Positions 25,099 through 33,499 of a DNA stretch of 64,000 nucleotides are shown in pieces. The notes under the pieces are model-generated. The model was not told where the DNA came from. It saw only the letters and a list, made by a program, of their open reading frames with translations, and made no database searches. Made by a program: the position numbers and the translations under genes. This DNA comes from Peribacillus simplex (lineage in GTDB: Bacteria; Bacillota; Bacilli; Bacillales; DSM-1321): positions 3,004,001 to 3,068,000 of the forward strand of contig NZ_CP126106.1 in the NCBI RefSeq assembly GCF_030123325.1, written 5' to 3'. Every line of letters starts with the position of its first letter. The stretch's first letter is position 1.

Positions 25099-25548
25099 CT
25101 ACTTACATTGTTTGATATTACTTCTTAATATAGTGGGTCCCAATTTTTCAGTTTTTGAATTAGAAAGAAAGACGCGCACCTGCACTTCTACATTTTCCAT
25201 TTCCGCTGTAATTTCATCAAATCTTCCAGCCCAAGTTGGACTATCTTTTTCTGGACAAGGATAAAGCCTGAAACGCCAACTAATTTCGTCTGTTATAAAA
25301 GCAAAACCTTCCAAGCTAACGTCATTCCCATAAGTAGATGGTTCTGGAAGGTGTATACCAAGAATACCTACATTAGTTCGTGCAAAACTTGGTGGGCGTA
25401 ACTTCACTTTATAAACCAAGGCTATTCCCTTGAATTTGTAAACTTTTTATCAATTGGTTCCAATACCATACTACAAGGCATAGTTGTTGCATTTGTTTGT
25501 ATAGGGGAAATGAAAAAAGTAAAGATAATAAATATGCCCAAAACAATA
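25099..25548 (-). pseudogene. Decayed secreted protein gene
   Basis: The upstream part reads as a signal peptide, VLGIFIIFTFFISPIQTNAT, then MVLEPIDKKFTNSRE and a stop. In the next frame 106 residues continue, beginning MVYKVKLRPPSFARTNVGIL. Its start codon is also spoiled (GTAAAAAAATATT where ATGAAAAATATT is expected). A single-base change at about 25418 would fuse the two frames. The product would be a secreted protein of about 140 residues of unknown function, comparable in size and setting (CGCACCCG motif at the 3' side) to the one at 5234. Confidence 0.5.
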
Positions 25549-25647
25549 TTTTTTTACCAACACCTCTTACAAAAATTTTGGTTATATTACCCTCAATATG
25601 ATCTAAATATAGATAGTCCTTATTCAAGTAACCTGCCTCTCTAGTTG

Positions 25648-25678
25648 CATAAGAAAAGGAGCTGCTGAACAGCTCCTG
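25648..25678. terminator. AGGAGCTGCTGAACAGCTCCT hairpin (intergenic repeat)
   Basis: A perfect 9-bp stem within the recurring motif GCATAAGAAAAGGAGCTGCTGA. Its partial relative is at 16309. Confidence 0.6.
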
Positions 25679-25768
25679 GTAATAAAGTAAAGCACCTTTT
25701 TTTGTCAGATTAACATAAATATCCATTTGGAACTCACCTAAAAGAATTAAAGGTGAGGTGATATGAAT

Positions 25769-26155
25769 TCAACCAAGCATAACATAATCCCCTACTTTAA
25801 TTTGATTCTTTTCAAACCATCCAAGATTCACTTCAATTGCATAATGATATGATATTTCTGGATCATAAATAGGGCATATATCTTTTATACAAGGCTCCAT
25901 ATCAAGTATTTTTAGAATTACCCCAGCTGAGTCAAGAAAAGCAATAGATAAAGGAATTAATGTGTTTTTCATCCAAAAACCACCATATATTTCTTCTGAA
26001 AACACAAATAACATCCCTTCATTTTCAGGTAATTTCCTAACAAACATTAAGCCCTTATCTCTTTTTCTTTGAGTATCTGCAACTTGAACGGTTAATCTAG
26101 TTTCCTTGTTTCCATTAAGTATTTTTATCATTTTTCTTTTTATTATATTTTTCAT
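25769..26155 (-). CDS. DUF192-family protein, 128 aa
   Basis: ATG at 26155 follows AAGGTGAG; a GTG two codons upstream is open but overlaps the ribosome site. DUF192 features are clear: TVQVADTQRKRDKGLMFVRK-LPENEGMLFVF, GGFWMKNTLIPLSIAFLD, ILDMEPC and the end YAIEVNLGWFEKNQIKVGD. The family is small and usually extracytoplasmic, but no signal peptide is seen here. Its function is unknown. Two Cys (PCIKDIC) near residue 95 could form a disulfide. Confidence 0.88.
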   Translation of the reverse strand: MKNIIKRKMIKILNGNKETRLTVQVADTQRKRDKGLMFVRKLPENEGMLFVFSEEIYGGFWMKNTLIPLSIAFLDSAGVILKILDMEPCIKDICPIYDPEISYHYAIEVNLGWFEKNQIKVGDYVMLG

Positions 26156-26392
26156 GTTCACTCACCTTCGAATATTATTATAAACAGGAAAGAATTTTAG
26201 TTCTTTAAAAAAAGTTCATAAGATTGAAAGTTTCTTTTTTCGAAAAAACGACTATTCCCTAATAATAAAAAGGAAGAAAATTGGAGATAAAACGAATGAA
26301 AAAATAATTAACTAAGCACCTTTTTACTTCTTATACTTATTCTATGATTTTATATTTAATACGCTGTTTTCAATAATCACAGCAACAATATA

Positions 26393-26635
26393 AAAGCAGA
26401 GGCGTGGTTTTGGAAACCTTTCTTGAACTTAATTAAAGCTTGCGAAATGGAGTTTTTAGTTGTTAACGCACAGCATATGAAAGCTGTCCCTGATCGAAAT
26501 CGACGAGAATTGCATGAGCTTGTGCCATCGCGGAAGTTTGAAGAACGAGCTAAACAACATAATTAAATTAAAAAGGTGCTTGACCAAATATTAGGCTCTG
26601 TAGAGGGTCAAAAGAGCAATCAGCATCGCCACTAG
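26393..26635 (+). pseudogene. IS110 transposase relic
   Basis: The fragment reads AEAWFWKPFLNLIKACEMEF, LVVNAQHMKAVPDR, RRELHELVPSRK and, after a stop, KKVLDQILGSVEG. This order matches the middle of an IS110 DEDD transposase like that at 6629 (YWKPIWNILE...LANARHVKNVPGRK...RDLTRYRKK). The KTDVKDAEW block is deleted. No ends remain. Confidence 0.7.
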
Positions 26636-27199
26636 GTAAGAAACTTTAGTAATTTCGGCAAGGCTCCAAGAAGGAAATAGTTCGGGGTATGCACGCTATA
26701 TAAAATATATCTTTATGACATTACTAAGCAATAGTTAAATATGGGGAGGTTCTTTTGTCTGAATGTCGATTTTATGTATTATGTTAGATGTTCTAGTTTT
26801 ATGTTTTAAGACTTCATCTTTTAAGGTTCCTTTCCTATTTGACTTTTCTCATTAGGGACGGCCAAACCATGATCGCCAAAAGGACCCTTTTAAAAACCCT
26901 CCCCATTTAGCACCTTTCATAAGGCCCATCCTAGGGCCTGTACAACTGTACTACGTAACGTCATACGGTATCAGCAAGGCTACTATATAGGGGGGGTTGG
27001 AGAATTGGATTGGAATAATATATTATATGCTCAATATTCCAATTAGTGTAAAAAATAATAAATATCAGCATCAGCCCCTTAGAACCTACCACGCACACCA
27101 TCATACCCATGGTGGAAAAAGGACACTATTCAACTCCGTAAGGCCTAAGGACGAAAGGCCGTGTGCTAGATTTAGAAAACAGTACTATTAATGATAGAC
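26636..27199. other. Intergenic, weak small ORFs only
   Basis: A minus-strand frame ending near 26867 reads MGLMKGAKWGGFLKGSFWRS-WFGRP-stop, and a plus-strand frame at 27060-27190 is His-rich (QPLRTYHAHHHTHGG). Either may be a tiny gene or debris, and neither has a good ribosome site. Confidence 0.35.
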
Positions 27200-27250
27200 A
27201 AAAAAGTGTCCGCATTTCTTTACATAATGAATGCGGACCCTAGTTTTTTT
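27200..27250. terminator. Bidirectional terminator
   Basis: GTCCGCATT/AATGCGGAC stem flanked by A6 on the left and T7 on the right. It can end the phosphoglucomutase transcript on the minus strand and any transcript arriving on the plus strand. Confidence 0.9.
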
Positions 27251-27278
27251 AGAAGATCCTCTGAATGAGAGTCCTTCT

Positions 27279-29009
27279 TTAAAGCATTTTATTGATACTT
27301 CTCATAAAGTCTTTCATAACGGTGGATAATTTCCCTTTCGCTTCCTTCATCGAGCTTCCTTGAACACCGAAATAAAATTTAATTTTAGGTTCTGTTCCGG
27401 AAGGTCGTAAACATACCCAGGTGCCATCTTCAAGAAAGTATTTTAATACGTTCGATTTTGGGAGCTTGATGGCCTCTTCCCTATTTGACGCAAACATATA
27501 TTTTTTCCTGCTGAGATAATCCTCTTGAACCACTACTTGATGACCAGAGATTTGATCGGGTGGATTTTCACGGAATTCATTGAGAATCGCATCAATTTGT
27601 CTGGCACCTTCAATTCCTTTTAAAGTCAGCGATTGCAAATCTTCCAAGTAATATCCATATTTATCGAAAACTTTCATTAAACCTTCGTACATCGTTTTGC
27701 CTTGCTTTTTGTAATAGGCACAGACTTCCACTGCCAGAATGGTAGCCTGTATGGCATCCTTATCTCGAGCAAAATCTTTGATTAGATATCCATAGCTTTC
27801 TTCATAGCCAAACAGGAAAGAATGTTCTCCACTTCTGTGGTATTCATTGATTTTTTCAGCAATGAACTTAAATCCAGTTAAAACATCTACGGTCTTTAAA
27901 CCATTTTGCTCAGAAATCGCCCTTCCTATTTCTGAGGTCACGATGGTCTTTAATACGACTCCATTTTCAGCAAGAGTCCCTTTCTTTTGTTTTTGTGAAA
28001 TTAAATAATCCAAAAAGAGAGCGCCTGTTTGGTTGCCTGTTAATACGACATAATCTCCAGCATTATTTTTCACGCTAATTCCGAGCCTATCCGAATCCGG
28101 ATCGGTGGCAATCAACAAATCAGCGTCGACGCGGTTACCAAGCGCAATGGCCAATTCAAAAGCAGCATGTTCCTCTGGATTAGGGACTTTAACGGTAGGA
28201 AAGTTAGCATTGGGCTTTTCCTGTTCTTTAACAAAATGGACATTTCGATATCCTAGATCATGCAAAGCACGTTTTACCGATTTATTGGCTGTACCATGAA
28301 GCGGTGTAAATACGAGCTTTACATCGACTTCATCTGCTAACTTTGGATTTTCCGGAATAGTGAGCAATTGCTCATTATAAGCAGTATCCAGCTCCTCCCC
28401 GATGATTTGAATGAGTCCTCTGTCCTTTAGGATTTCTTCTTCTTCAACTACAAGGGAAAGCTCACTTTCAATCGCGTTCACGTAATTAATGACTTGATCC
28501 GCCGCTTCAGGAGGTAGCTGTGCCCCGTCTGATCCGTAAACTTTATACCCATTATATTCAGGCGGATTATGGCTTGCTGTAATGACGATACCGGCAAATG
28601 CACCCAGCTTACGGACGGAAAAAGAGAGCTGTGGGGTAGGCCGTAATTCATCAAATAAAAAAGCTTTAATTCCCTTTGTTGCCAAAGTCTTGGCTGCTTC
28701 CAATGCAAATTCGGGAGACTTATGTCTGGAATCATAAGCAATTACGACTCCTCTGGATTTTGCCTCGTTTCCAAACGATTGAATATACTCAGCAAGTCCT
28801 ACAGTCGCTTTTCGCACGGTATAAATGTTCATCCTATTCGTACCTGGACCAATTTCCCCTCGCATACCACCCGTCCCGAATTCCAAATTTTTATAAAAGG
28901 CATCTTCAAGTGCTATTTCATCATCCTTCATTTCTTCAAGCATTAAACGCATTTCATGAATTAAATTGGGGTAACTCGTCCAAGTATTATACATATATTT
29001 CCAACTCAA
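27279..29009 (-). CDS. pgcA: Phosphoglucomutase (phospho-sugar mutase), PgcA type
   Basis: 576 residues, close to B. subtilis PgcA. The start is TTG at 29009, ten bases after AAGGAG. The four signature loops are present: the phosphoserine loop TASHNPPEYNGYKVYGSDGA, the metal loop ATDPDSDRLGI, the sugar loop GYEESYGYLI, and the phosphate loop RPSGTEPKIKFYFG. The enzyme interconverts glucose-6-phosphate and glucose-1-phosphate. That supplies glucose-1-P to both the UDP-glucose genes nearby (gtaB-like, 38060) and the glycogen operon (58.3-59.5 kb). It stands at the edge of the glycosyltransferase cluster but is a housekeeping enzyme. Confidence 0.96.
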   Translation of the reverse strand: MSWKYMYNTWTSYPNLIHEMRLMLEEMKDDEIALEDAFYKNLEFGTGGMRGEIGPGTNRMNIYTVRKATVGLAEYIQSFGNEAKSRGVVIAYDSRHKSPEFALEAAKTLATKGIKAFLFDELRPTPQLSFSVRKLGAFAGIVITASHNPPEYNGYKVYGSDGAQLPPEAADQVINYVNAIESELSLVVEEEEILKDRGLIQIIGEELDTAYNEQLLTIPENPKLADEVDVKLVFTPLHGTANKSVKRALHDLGYRNVHFVKEQEKPNANFPTVKVPNPEEHAAFELAIALGNRVDADLLIATDPDSDRLGISVKNNAGDYVVLTGNQTGALFLDYLISQKQKKGTLAENGVVLKTIVTSEIGRAISEQNGLKTVDVLTGFKFIAEKINEYHRSGEHSFLFGYEESYGYLIKDFARDKDAIQATILAVEVCAYYKKQGKTMYEGLMKVFDKYGYYLEDLQSLTLKGIEGARQIDAILNEFRENPPDQISGHQVVVQEDYLSRKKYMFASNREEAIKLPKSNVLKYFLEDGTWVCLRPSGTEPKIKFYFGVQGSSMKEAKGKLSTVMKDFMRSINKML

Positions 29010-29084
29010 CAGAATACAGCTCCTTCCAGTTTTGCTTTGTTTGGCATTTCTTTACTCTTTGATCTTTGAACGCATTTTAGGCGA

Positions 29085-29189
29085 TCAATTGAGTATGAAA
29101 TCTAAAGCCATCGTTCCTAAGGCATCCATTACGATATCATTTTTAGCTTCCTTTAGTACTTCTTTTGTAACGTGTTGTAGAATCGCCAA
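29085..29189 (-). CDS. Small ORF of 34 aa behind a very strong ribosome site
   Basis: TTG at 29189 is preceded by GGAGGGAGGACAA. The product MAILQHVTKEVLKEAKNDIV-MDALGTMALDFILN is amphipathic. No family recognised. It sits between the phosphoglucomutase start and a Nudix remnant. Could be a remnant that kept its ribosome site. Confidence 0.3.
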   Translation of the reverse strand: MAILQHVTKEVLKEAKNDIVMDALGTMALDFILN

Positions 29190-29314
29190 TTGTCCTCCCT
29201 CCAAAGTTTTTGATTACGATTTATTCATCTCCCAACCAATACTTTGGAAAGAGCATCATTTTTTCTTCATTTCTTTTTTAAGAAGAGTGAAAATACGGCT
29301 GGTTTTGAAAAAAT

Positions 29315-29485
29315 TTAGTTGCGAAACCTTGAATAATTACAAATTACTTTTATGATATCGGGGTCCATATCTTTAGGCAGCTGATTGATTGGAAAGAATT
29401 GGACGGCACTTCCTTCTATACCATCAGGTTTTATGGTTCCTTCGATAATTTCATTAAAAAGCGTTAACAGAATAGAATTGATCAA
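29315..29485 (-). pseudogene. Nudix-hydrolase C-terminal fragment
   Basis: The 56-residue open stretch contains EIIEGTIKPDGIEGSAVQFF-PINQLPKDMDPDIIK, which matches the end of ADP-ribose-pyrophosphatase-like Nudix proteins (DGIExxEARFFxLDxLP). The Nudix box itself is missing. An intact Nudix gene of a different sequence lies at 41231 beside another glycosyltransferase. Confidence 0.55.
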
Positions 29486-29732
29486 TAAAATAGTTTAAGC
29501 CTTTTAAAACTTAATAGTAATCCACCAATCGTTAAACCTGTTAATGATTCTCCTTACTTCATAAGTCCCTTCTGATTAAATATTAATACTTTTGCCCGTA
29601 TTTAAATGACTTGCATTTTCCCACAAGCTTCGTAAATTCTTCAATATCCCCCTTGACACTCCCTTTATATAATAACTACCGGGTACCCAGCTTGTTTTTT
29701 CCGTAACTGTTTTTAAGTTTTCCTTACTTGAT

Positions 29733-30191
29733 TTATTTTTTCTTTTCCCTTTTTTTCGTTTTCTTTTCCTTTTCCTTTTTCTTTTCTTTTTCTGTCTTCG
29801 TTTCCTTTTCCTTTTTCTTTTCTTTTTCTGTTTTCGTTTCCTTTTTCTTTTCTTTTTCTGTTTTCGTTTCCTTTTTCGTTTTCTTTTCGTTTTCCTTTTC
29901 CGCTTTCTTTTCGTTTTCCTTTTCGTTTTCGTTTTCCTTTTCCTTTTTCTTTTTCGTTTTCTTTTCGTTTTCCTTTTCGTTTTCCTTTTCGTTTTCCGCT
30001 TTCTTTTCCGCTTTCTTTTCCGTTTTCTTTTCCGTTTTCTTTTCCGTTTCCGTTTTCTTTTCTGTTTCAGTTTCCTTTTCTGTTTCAGTTTCCTTTTCTG
30101 TTTCAGTTTCCTTTTCCTTTTCCTTTTCCTTTTCCGTTTTCTTTTCTGTTTCAGTTTCCTTTTCCGTTTCCGCTTTCTTTTCCGTTTCCGT
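29733..30191 (-). repeat. Hexanucleotide-rich coding microrepeat (E/K/T tail)
   Basis: About 460 bases of purine-rich (plus strand TTTTCC/TTTTCT/TTTTCG) repeats. No stop codon occurs in at least two minus-strand frames: the frame shifted by one base encodes Lys-Arg repeats and runs on to 29576 through a unique basic tail (KTSWVPGSYYIKGVSRGILK). Confidence 0.92.
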
Positions 30192-31259
30192 TGTATTAAC
30201 AAGAGAATATAATCTTTGTTGCTCCATAATTTGTTTATTGATATCAAATTTTTCTTCAATGACTTTCCGTGCTCTTTCCGTAAAGTCGTTCCAAACCTCT
30301 GGATGTTCTAAAAAGAACTGTATGCCTTTCGCTAACTCAATATCATTTTTTTCTGGAGCTAGGTATCCTGTTTTCAGGTGTTCAATTAATTCAGGGATTC
30401 CCGCATGTTGGGTGGAAACGACAGGTAAACCGCTAGCCATTGCTTCTTTTAAGGCATTAGGAATGCCTTCGATATCACCGCTTTTAGCAGTCTGACTTGC
30501 AAGGCAAAAGATATGAGCTTTTTTCAATTCATTTGAAACTTGTTTTGAATTCATAGCTCCTCTAAGAATCACAGCATCTTTAAGGTTAAATTCTGTAATG
30601 ACCGATTTAATTGTATTCTCATCTTTACCTGTTCCAATAATATGCAGTCTAGCATTGGGATATTGAGTATAAATCCTTTTAAATGCTTTTATAAGAGTAA
30701 CAAATCCTTTTTTGTCTACAAGTCTACCTACAGATAAAACTCTTATTTCGCCTTCTTTAGGTAGCGTGGGGGTAGAATAGGTGAAAAGATCTAATTCGAT
30801 ACCACCATATAACACATGAATTTTATCGTCCGGAATTCCTAACCTTCTTAATCCTTGTGCAAGATATTGGCAAACAGGAAAAAATTGTGCACCATGTTTA
30901 ATTAATGATGCATATCGCTGAGCGTTTTTTTCAAAAATTTCTGGTCTGTCAGAACCATCGCGCCCTCTAATGCTAACTATCAATGGGATATTATATTTTT
31001 CACATACAGGCAAAATATCTTGTCCGTGTTTTCCATGATGAGCATGAATGGCTATGACCTCTTGTTCTTTGAAGAAATTTTCTAGATCTTTAATCTTGTT
31101 TAAATTATAGTAGTTTTCAAAGGGGAATTCTGTATGGGTGGTATTGTCGAATGGGCCGATTACAATTGAGCGATAGCTACTTATTTTTACGATTTGATTA
31201 TATATAAAACGTTGGTGTGTTTTAATATTTTCACTAACAAAATAAGCAATGGTTTTCAT
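29733..31259 (-). CDS. GT4 glycosyltransferase with 153-residue Glu/Lys/Thr repeat tail
   Basis: 508 residues. Residues 1-355 are a GT-B, GT4-family glycosyltransferase: IHAHHGKHGQDILP, SIRGRDGS, HVLYGGIELDLF, VLSVGRLVDKKGF and the nucleotide-sugar region SGDIEGIPNALKEAMASGLP (ExxxxxxxE). They align end to end with the 362-residue enzyme at 41704. Residues 356-508 are nothing but E, K, T, N, A and R in short repeats (ETEKETETEKKTEK type), encoded by GAAAAG/GAAACG hexamers. The start ATG at 31259 overlaps the stop of the upstream 112-aa gene. Cytoplasmic; the donor is unknown, possibly a UDP-hexuronate or UDP-hexose made by neighbouring enzymes. Similar to CotSA/YtcC-type spore enzymes. Confidence 0.9.
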   Translation of the reverse strand: MKTIAYFVSENIKTHQRFIYNQIVKISSYRSIVIGPFDNTTHTEFPFENYYNLNKIKDLENFFKEQEVIAIHAHHGKHGQDILPVCEKYNIPLIVSIRGRDGSDRPEIFEKNAQRYASLIKHGAQFFPVCQYLAQGLRRLGIPDDKIHVLYGGIELDLFTYSTPTLPKEGEIRVLSVGRLVDKKGFVTLIKAFKRIYTQYPNARLHIIGTGKDENTIKSVITEFNLKDAVILRGAMNSKQVSNELKKAHIFCLASQTAKSGDIEGIPNALKEAMASGLPVVSTQHAGIPELIEHLKTGYLAPEKNDIELAKGIQFFLEHPEVWNDFTERARKVIEEKFDINKQIMEQQRLYSLVNTTETEKKAETEKETETEKKTEKEKEKEKETETEKETETEKETETEKKTETEKKTEKKTEKKAEKKAENEKENEKENEKKTKKKKEKENENEKENEKKAEKENEKKTKKETKTEKEKKKETKTEKEKKKEKETKTEKEKKKEKEKKTKKREKKK

Positions 31260-31594
31260 CCTGCCTCAGTTCCTTTTACAAGAAATTCATATTTACTCTT
31301 CTCGCGTTCTGCTAAAACTAATAGTTCTTGATAATTGCCTAATTTTTTTATTTTTCCTTGTTCTCCACTTTGCTTCAATTGCTTGTGATATTCATGAGGG
31401 AACATGGAATCTGCTTTATAAATGTCTTTGTATGGTAGGTCTTCAGGACAAACTATAAAATAGTTTTCATATAGGGGATTTAATTTGTATAGAGGATTTT
31501 TTGTAGAATTACGTGTAAGGGACGTCATGAGAATATCTAAAAAATTATAATCCTTAACAACTTCCAATGGTGTTTTCATATTTTTAGGATTCAA
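31256..31594 (-). CDS. Hypothetical protein, 112 aa, upstream of the tailed glycosyltransferase
   Basis: TTG start at 31594, eight bases after AAAAGGAG; an ATG six codons in lacks a site. The sequence includes VVKDYNFLDILMTSLTRNST, YFIVCPEDLPYKDIYKADSM and a C-terminal charged helix (QGKIKKLGNYQELLVLAERE). Its last codons overlap the start of the glycosyltransferase by 4 bases, so the two are translated together. No known family; it may belong to the same glycan system. Confidence 0.7.
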   Translation of the reverse strand: MNPKNMKTPLEVVKDYNFLDILMTSLTRNSTKNPLYKLNPLYENYFIVCPEDLPYKDIYKADSMFPHEYHKQLKQSGEQGKIKKLGNYQELLVLAEREKSKYEFLVKGTEAG

Positions 31595-32108
31595 ATTACT
31601 TTCTCCTTTTATTAACTTACAAATTTTTAATTAATCTTTTTGCTTGCATGTACCCTTCTCTTTTTATTTGATCAAGAATTTTTACTCATTATATTTTTAT
31701 TTATATTGTACTGTTCTGCCATGCACTCCAAATCTATTAATATTGAATCTGTCTCCATTTATCGTTTTCACATAGACATTTTCTAATTTTCAGCATTTCA
31801 TTAATGGCATTCGTTAATTGCCTTTCATACCAACTCCAGGATTTTTTTAAAAAAACAAGAAAAAATATATGGTGTCAATGACAGCTATATTTGAAGGTGG
31901 ATCTTTTGATGGTTTTCAACCTTCTTGAAACTTCACCTTGGCCGAATTATTTTTCCTTAAGGCCTGACGCCATTACCTCATCTTTTTTTATCCTTATCAA
32001 GTTGAGGTGTTTGAAATTTTTTAATCTTTCTGACTGAAGCAGAGATTCCATCATTATTTTTTATTCACTAAAATCCCACTTAGTAAAAACTCACTGCTTC
32101 TTTTTTTC
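31595..32108. other. Intergenic, nothing recognised
   Basis: AT-rich, with stops in all frames. It should contain the promoter for the 112-aa/glycosyltransferase pair. No clear sigma factor consensus was identified. Confidence 0.5.
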
Positions 32109-33113
32109 TTATTTATTGTACTTTTTGTACCAATTTACAAAATGAGTTAAACCTTCTTCTATTGTTGTTGAAGGATAGAACCCCACATCAGCATGCAAAT
32201 CGGCAATATCTGCATATGTCTCCTTAACATCTCCAGGTTGCATCGGTAAGAATTCTATTTTTGCCTTTTTTCCAATTAGTTTCTCTAATGTGGTAATGAA
32301 ATCCATTAATTTTATGGGCTTATTGTTACCGATATTATAAATTTTGTATGGGGCATAGCTTGAACTTGGATCAGGGTTAGCTCGATCCCATCCAGAATCA
32401 TAAACCGGTGGTTTATCAAGTAATCGGATTATTCCTTCAACAATATCATCAATATAAGTAAAGTCTCTTCTCATATCTCCATTATTAAAAACCTTTATTG
32501 TTTTCTCTTCAATAATATTTTTAGTAAAAGAATAATAAGCCATATCTGGTCTCCCCCATGGACCATAAACCGTAAAGAAACGGAGTCCTGTGGTTGGAAT
32601 ATTATATAAATGACTATAGGTATGAGCCATTAATTCATTAGCCTTTTTAGTGGCAGCATATAAACTTACTGGATGATCCACTGGGTCTTTGGTTGAGAAG
32701 GGGATATTTGTATTTGCTCCATATACAGAACTGGAGGATGCATAAATTAAGTGCTTTACATTATTTTGTCGGCAGACCTCTAAGATATTTACAAACCCAA
32801 CCAGGTTGGAATTAACATAAGAATCCGGATTTTCTATGCTATAACGTACTCCAGCCTGGGCTGCTAAGTTGATGACTATATCAATGGATCTGTCTTTAAA
32901 TAATTGATTTAATTTTTCTTTATTAGTTAAATCCAATTTATGGAATTCGAAATCTGGGTTTTCTTTTAATATCTTGAGTCGATTGTTTTTTAAAAAAACA
33001 TCATAATAATCATTAATATTGTCTACTCCTATAACATTGATATCTAGGGTTAACAAACGTTTTGTTAAATGGAAACCAATGAATCCTGCAGCACCTGTTA
33101 CTAATATATTCAT
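32109..33113 (-). CDS. NAD-dependent UDP-sugar epimerase (UDP-glucuronate 4-epimerase/YtcB-like)
   Basis: 334 residues of the extended SDR family: NAD loop VTGAAGFIGFHLTKRLL, catalytic Ser region YASSSSVYGANTNIPF and Tyr-x-x-x-Lys in SLYAATKKANELMAH. RFFTVYGPWGRPDMAYYSFT is typical of UDP-glucuronic acid 4-epimerases of bacterial capsules. Together with the UDP-glucose dehydrogenase at 36739 it would yield UDP-galacturonate from UDP-glucuronate. In B. subtilis the comparable pair YtcA/YtcB sits in the sporulation operon ytcABC with a glycosyltransferase. The substrate is inferred from sequence resemblance and neighbours. Confidence 0.9.
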   Translation of the reverse strand: MNILVTGAAGFIGFHLTKRLLTLDINVIGVDNINDYYDVFLKNNRLKILKENPDFEFHKLDLTNKEKLNQLFKDRSIDIVINLAAQAGVRYSIENPDSYVNSNLVGFVNILEVCRQNNVKHLIYASSSSVYGANTNIPFSTKDPVDHPVSLYAATKKANELMAHTYSHLYNIPTTGLRFFTVYGPWGRPDMAYYSFTKNIIEEKTIKVFNNGDMRRDFTYIDDIVEGIIRLLDKPPVYDSGWDRANPDPSSSYAPYKIYNIGNNKPIKLMDFITTLEKLIGKKAKIEFLPMQPGDVKETYADIADLHADVGFYPSTTIEEGLTHFVNWYKKYNK

Positions 33114-33499
33114 AACATTAATTCCAATCCTTTCTATTACATTAGGATTTTGACACCTTTCATGAACACTGTGTAAGCATTATTTATATATTTATACTTT
33201 CGACCCTTTACAGCAACTGAACAAAGTTCATTATGACGGATATAAAGAGGAAGCAAACTCAATATCTTCATTGGGGAGAGACTTACGTTTTATTCATAAT
33301 TCACGAATGACATGATATCCTTTTTCGCTTTAAGCCTTATGAGTATTCCACGCTTATACCCGCTGTGAACAAGCATTTACCAATGAAGATTAAGCTAAAA
33401 CGATTGGTTACCATTGAAAGCAAAATCACCATTGGTTTTGATATGCTCCTTTTTTGTGATAACTTAACCTCAACAAAACAGGCGCAATACCTTTTATGA
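33114..33499. other. Intergenic between kinase and epimerase genes, no credible gene
   Basis: A 60-codon open minus frame (33337-33519) overlaps the kinase stop and has no family match. Otherwise stop-rich. Confidence 0.45.

Noticed and set aside
26997..27191. 64-codon His-rich plus-strand ORF
   Set aside because: The TTG start abuts a run of G's with wrong spacing and no family is recognised. It is followed by a terminator, but that terminator is explained by pgcA on the other strand.
29728..30495. Long plus-strand ORF rich in Phe and Ser
   Set aside because: It is the antisense of the Glu/Lys/Thr repeat of the glycosyltransferase. It is open only because the repeat lacks stop triplets, with no ribosome site or family.
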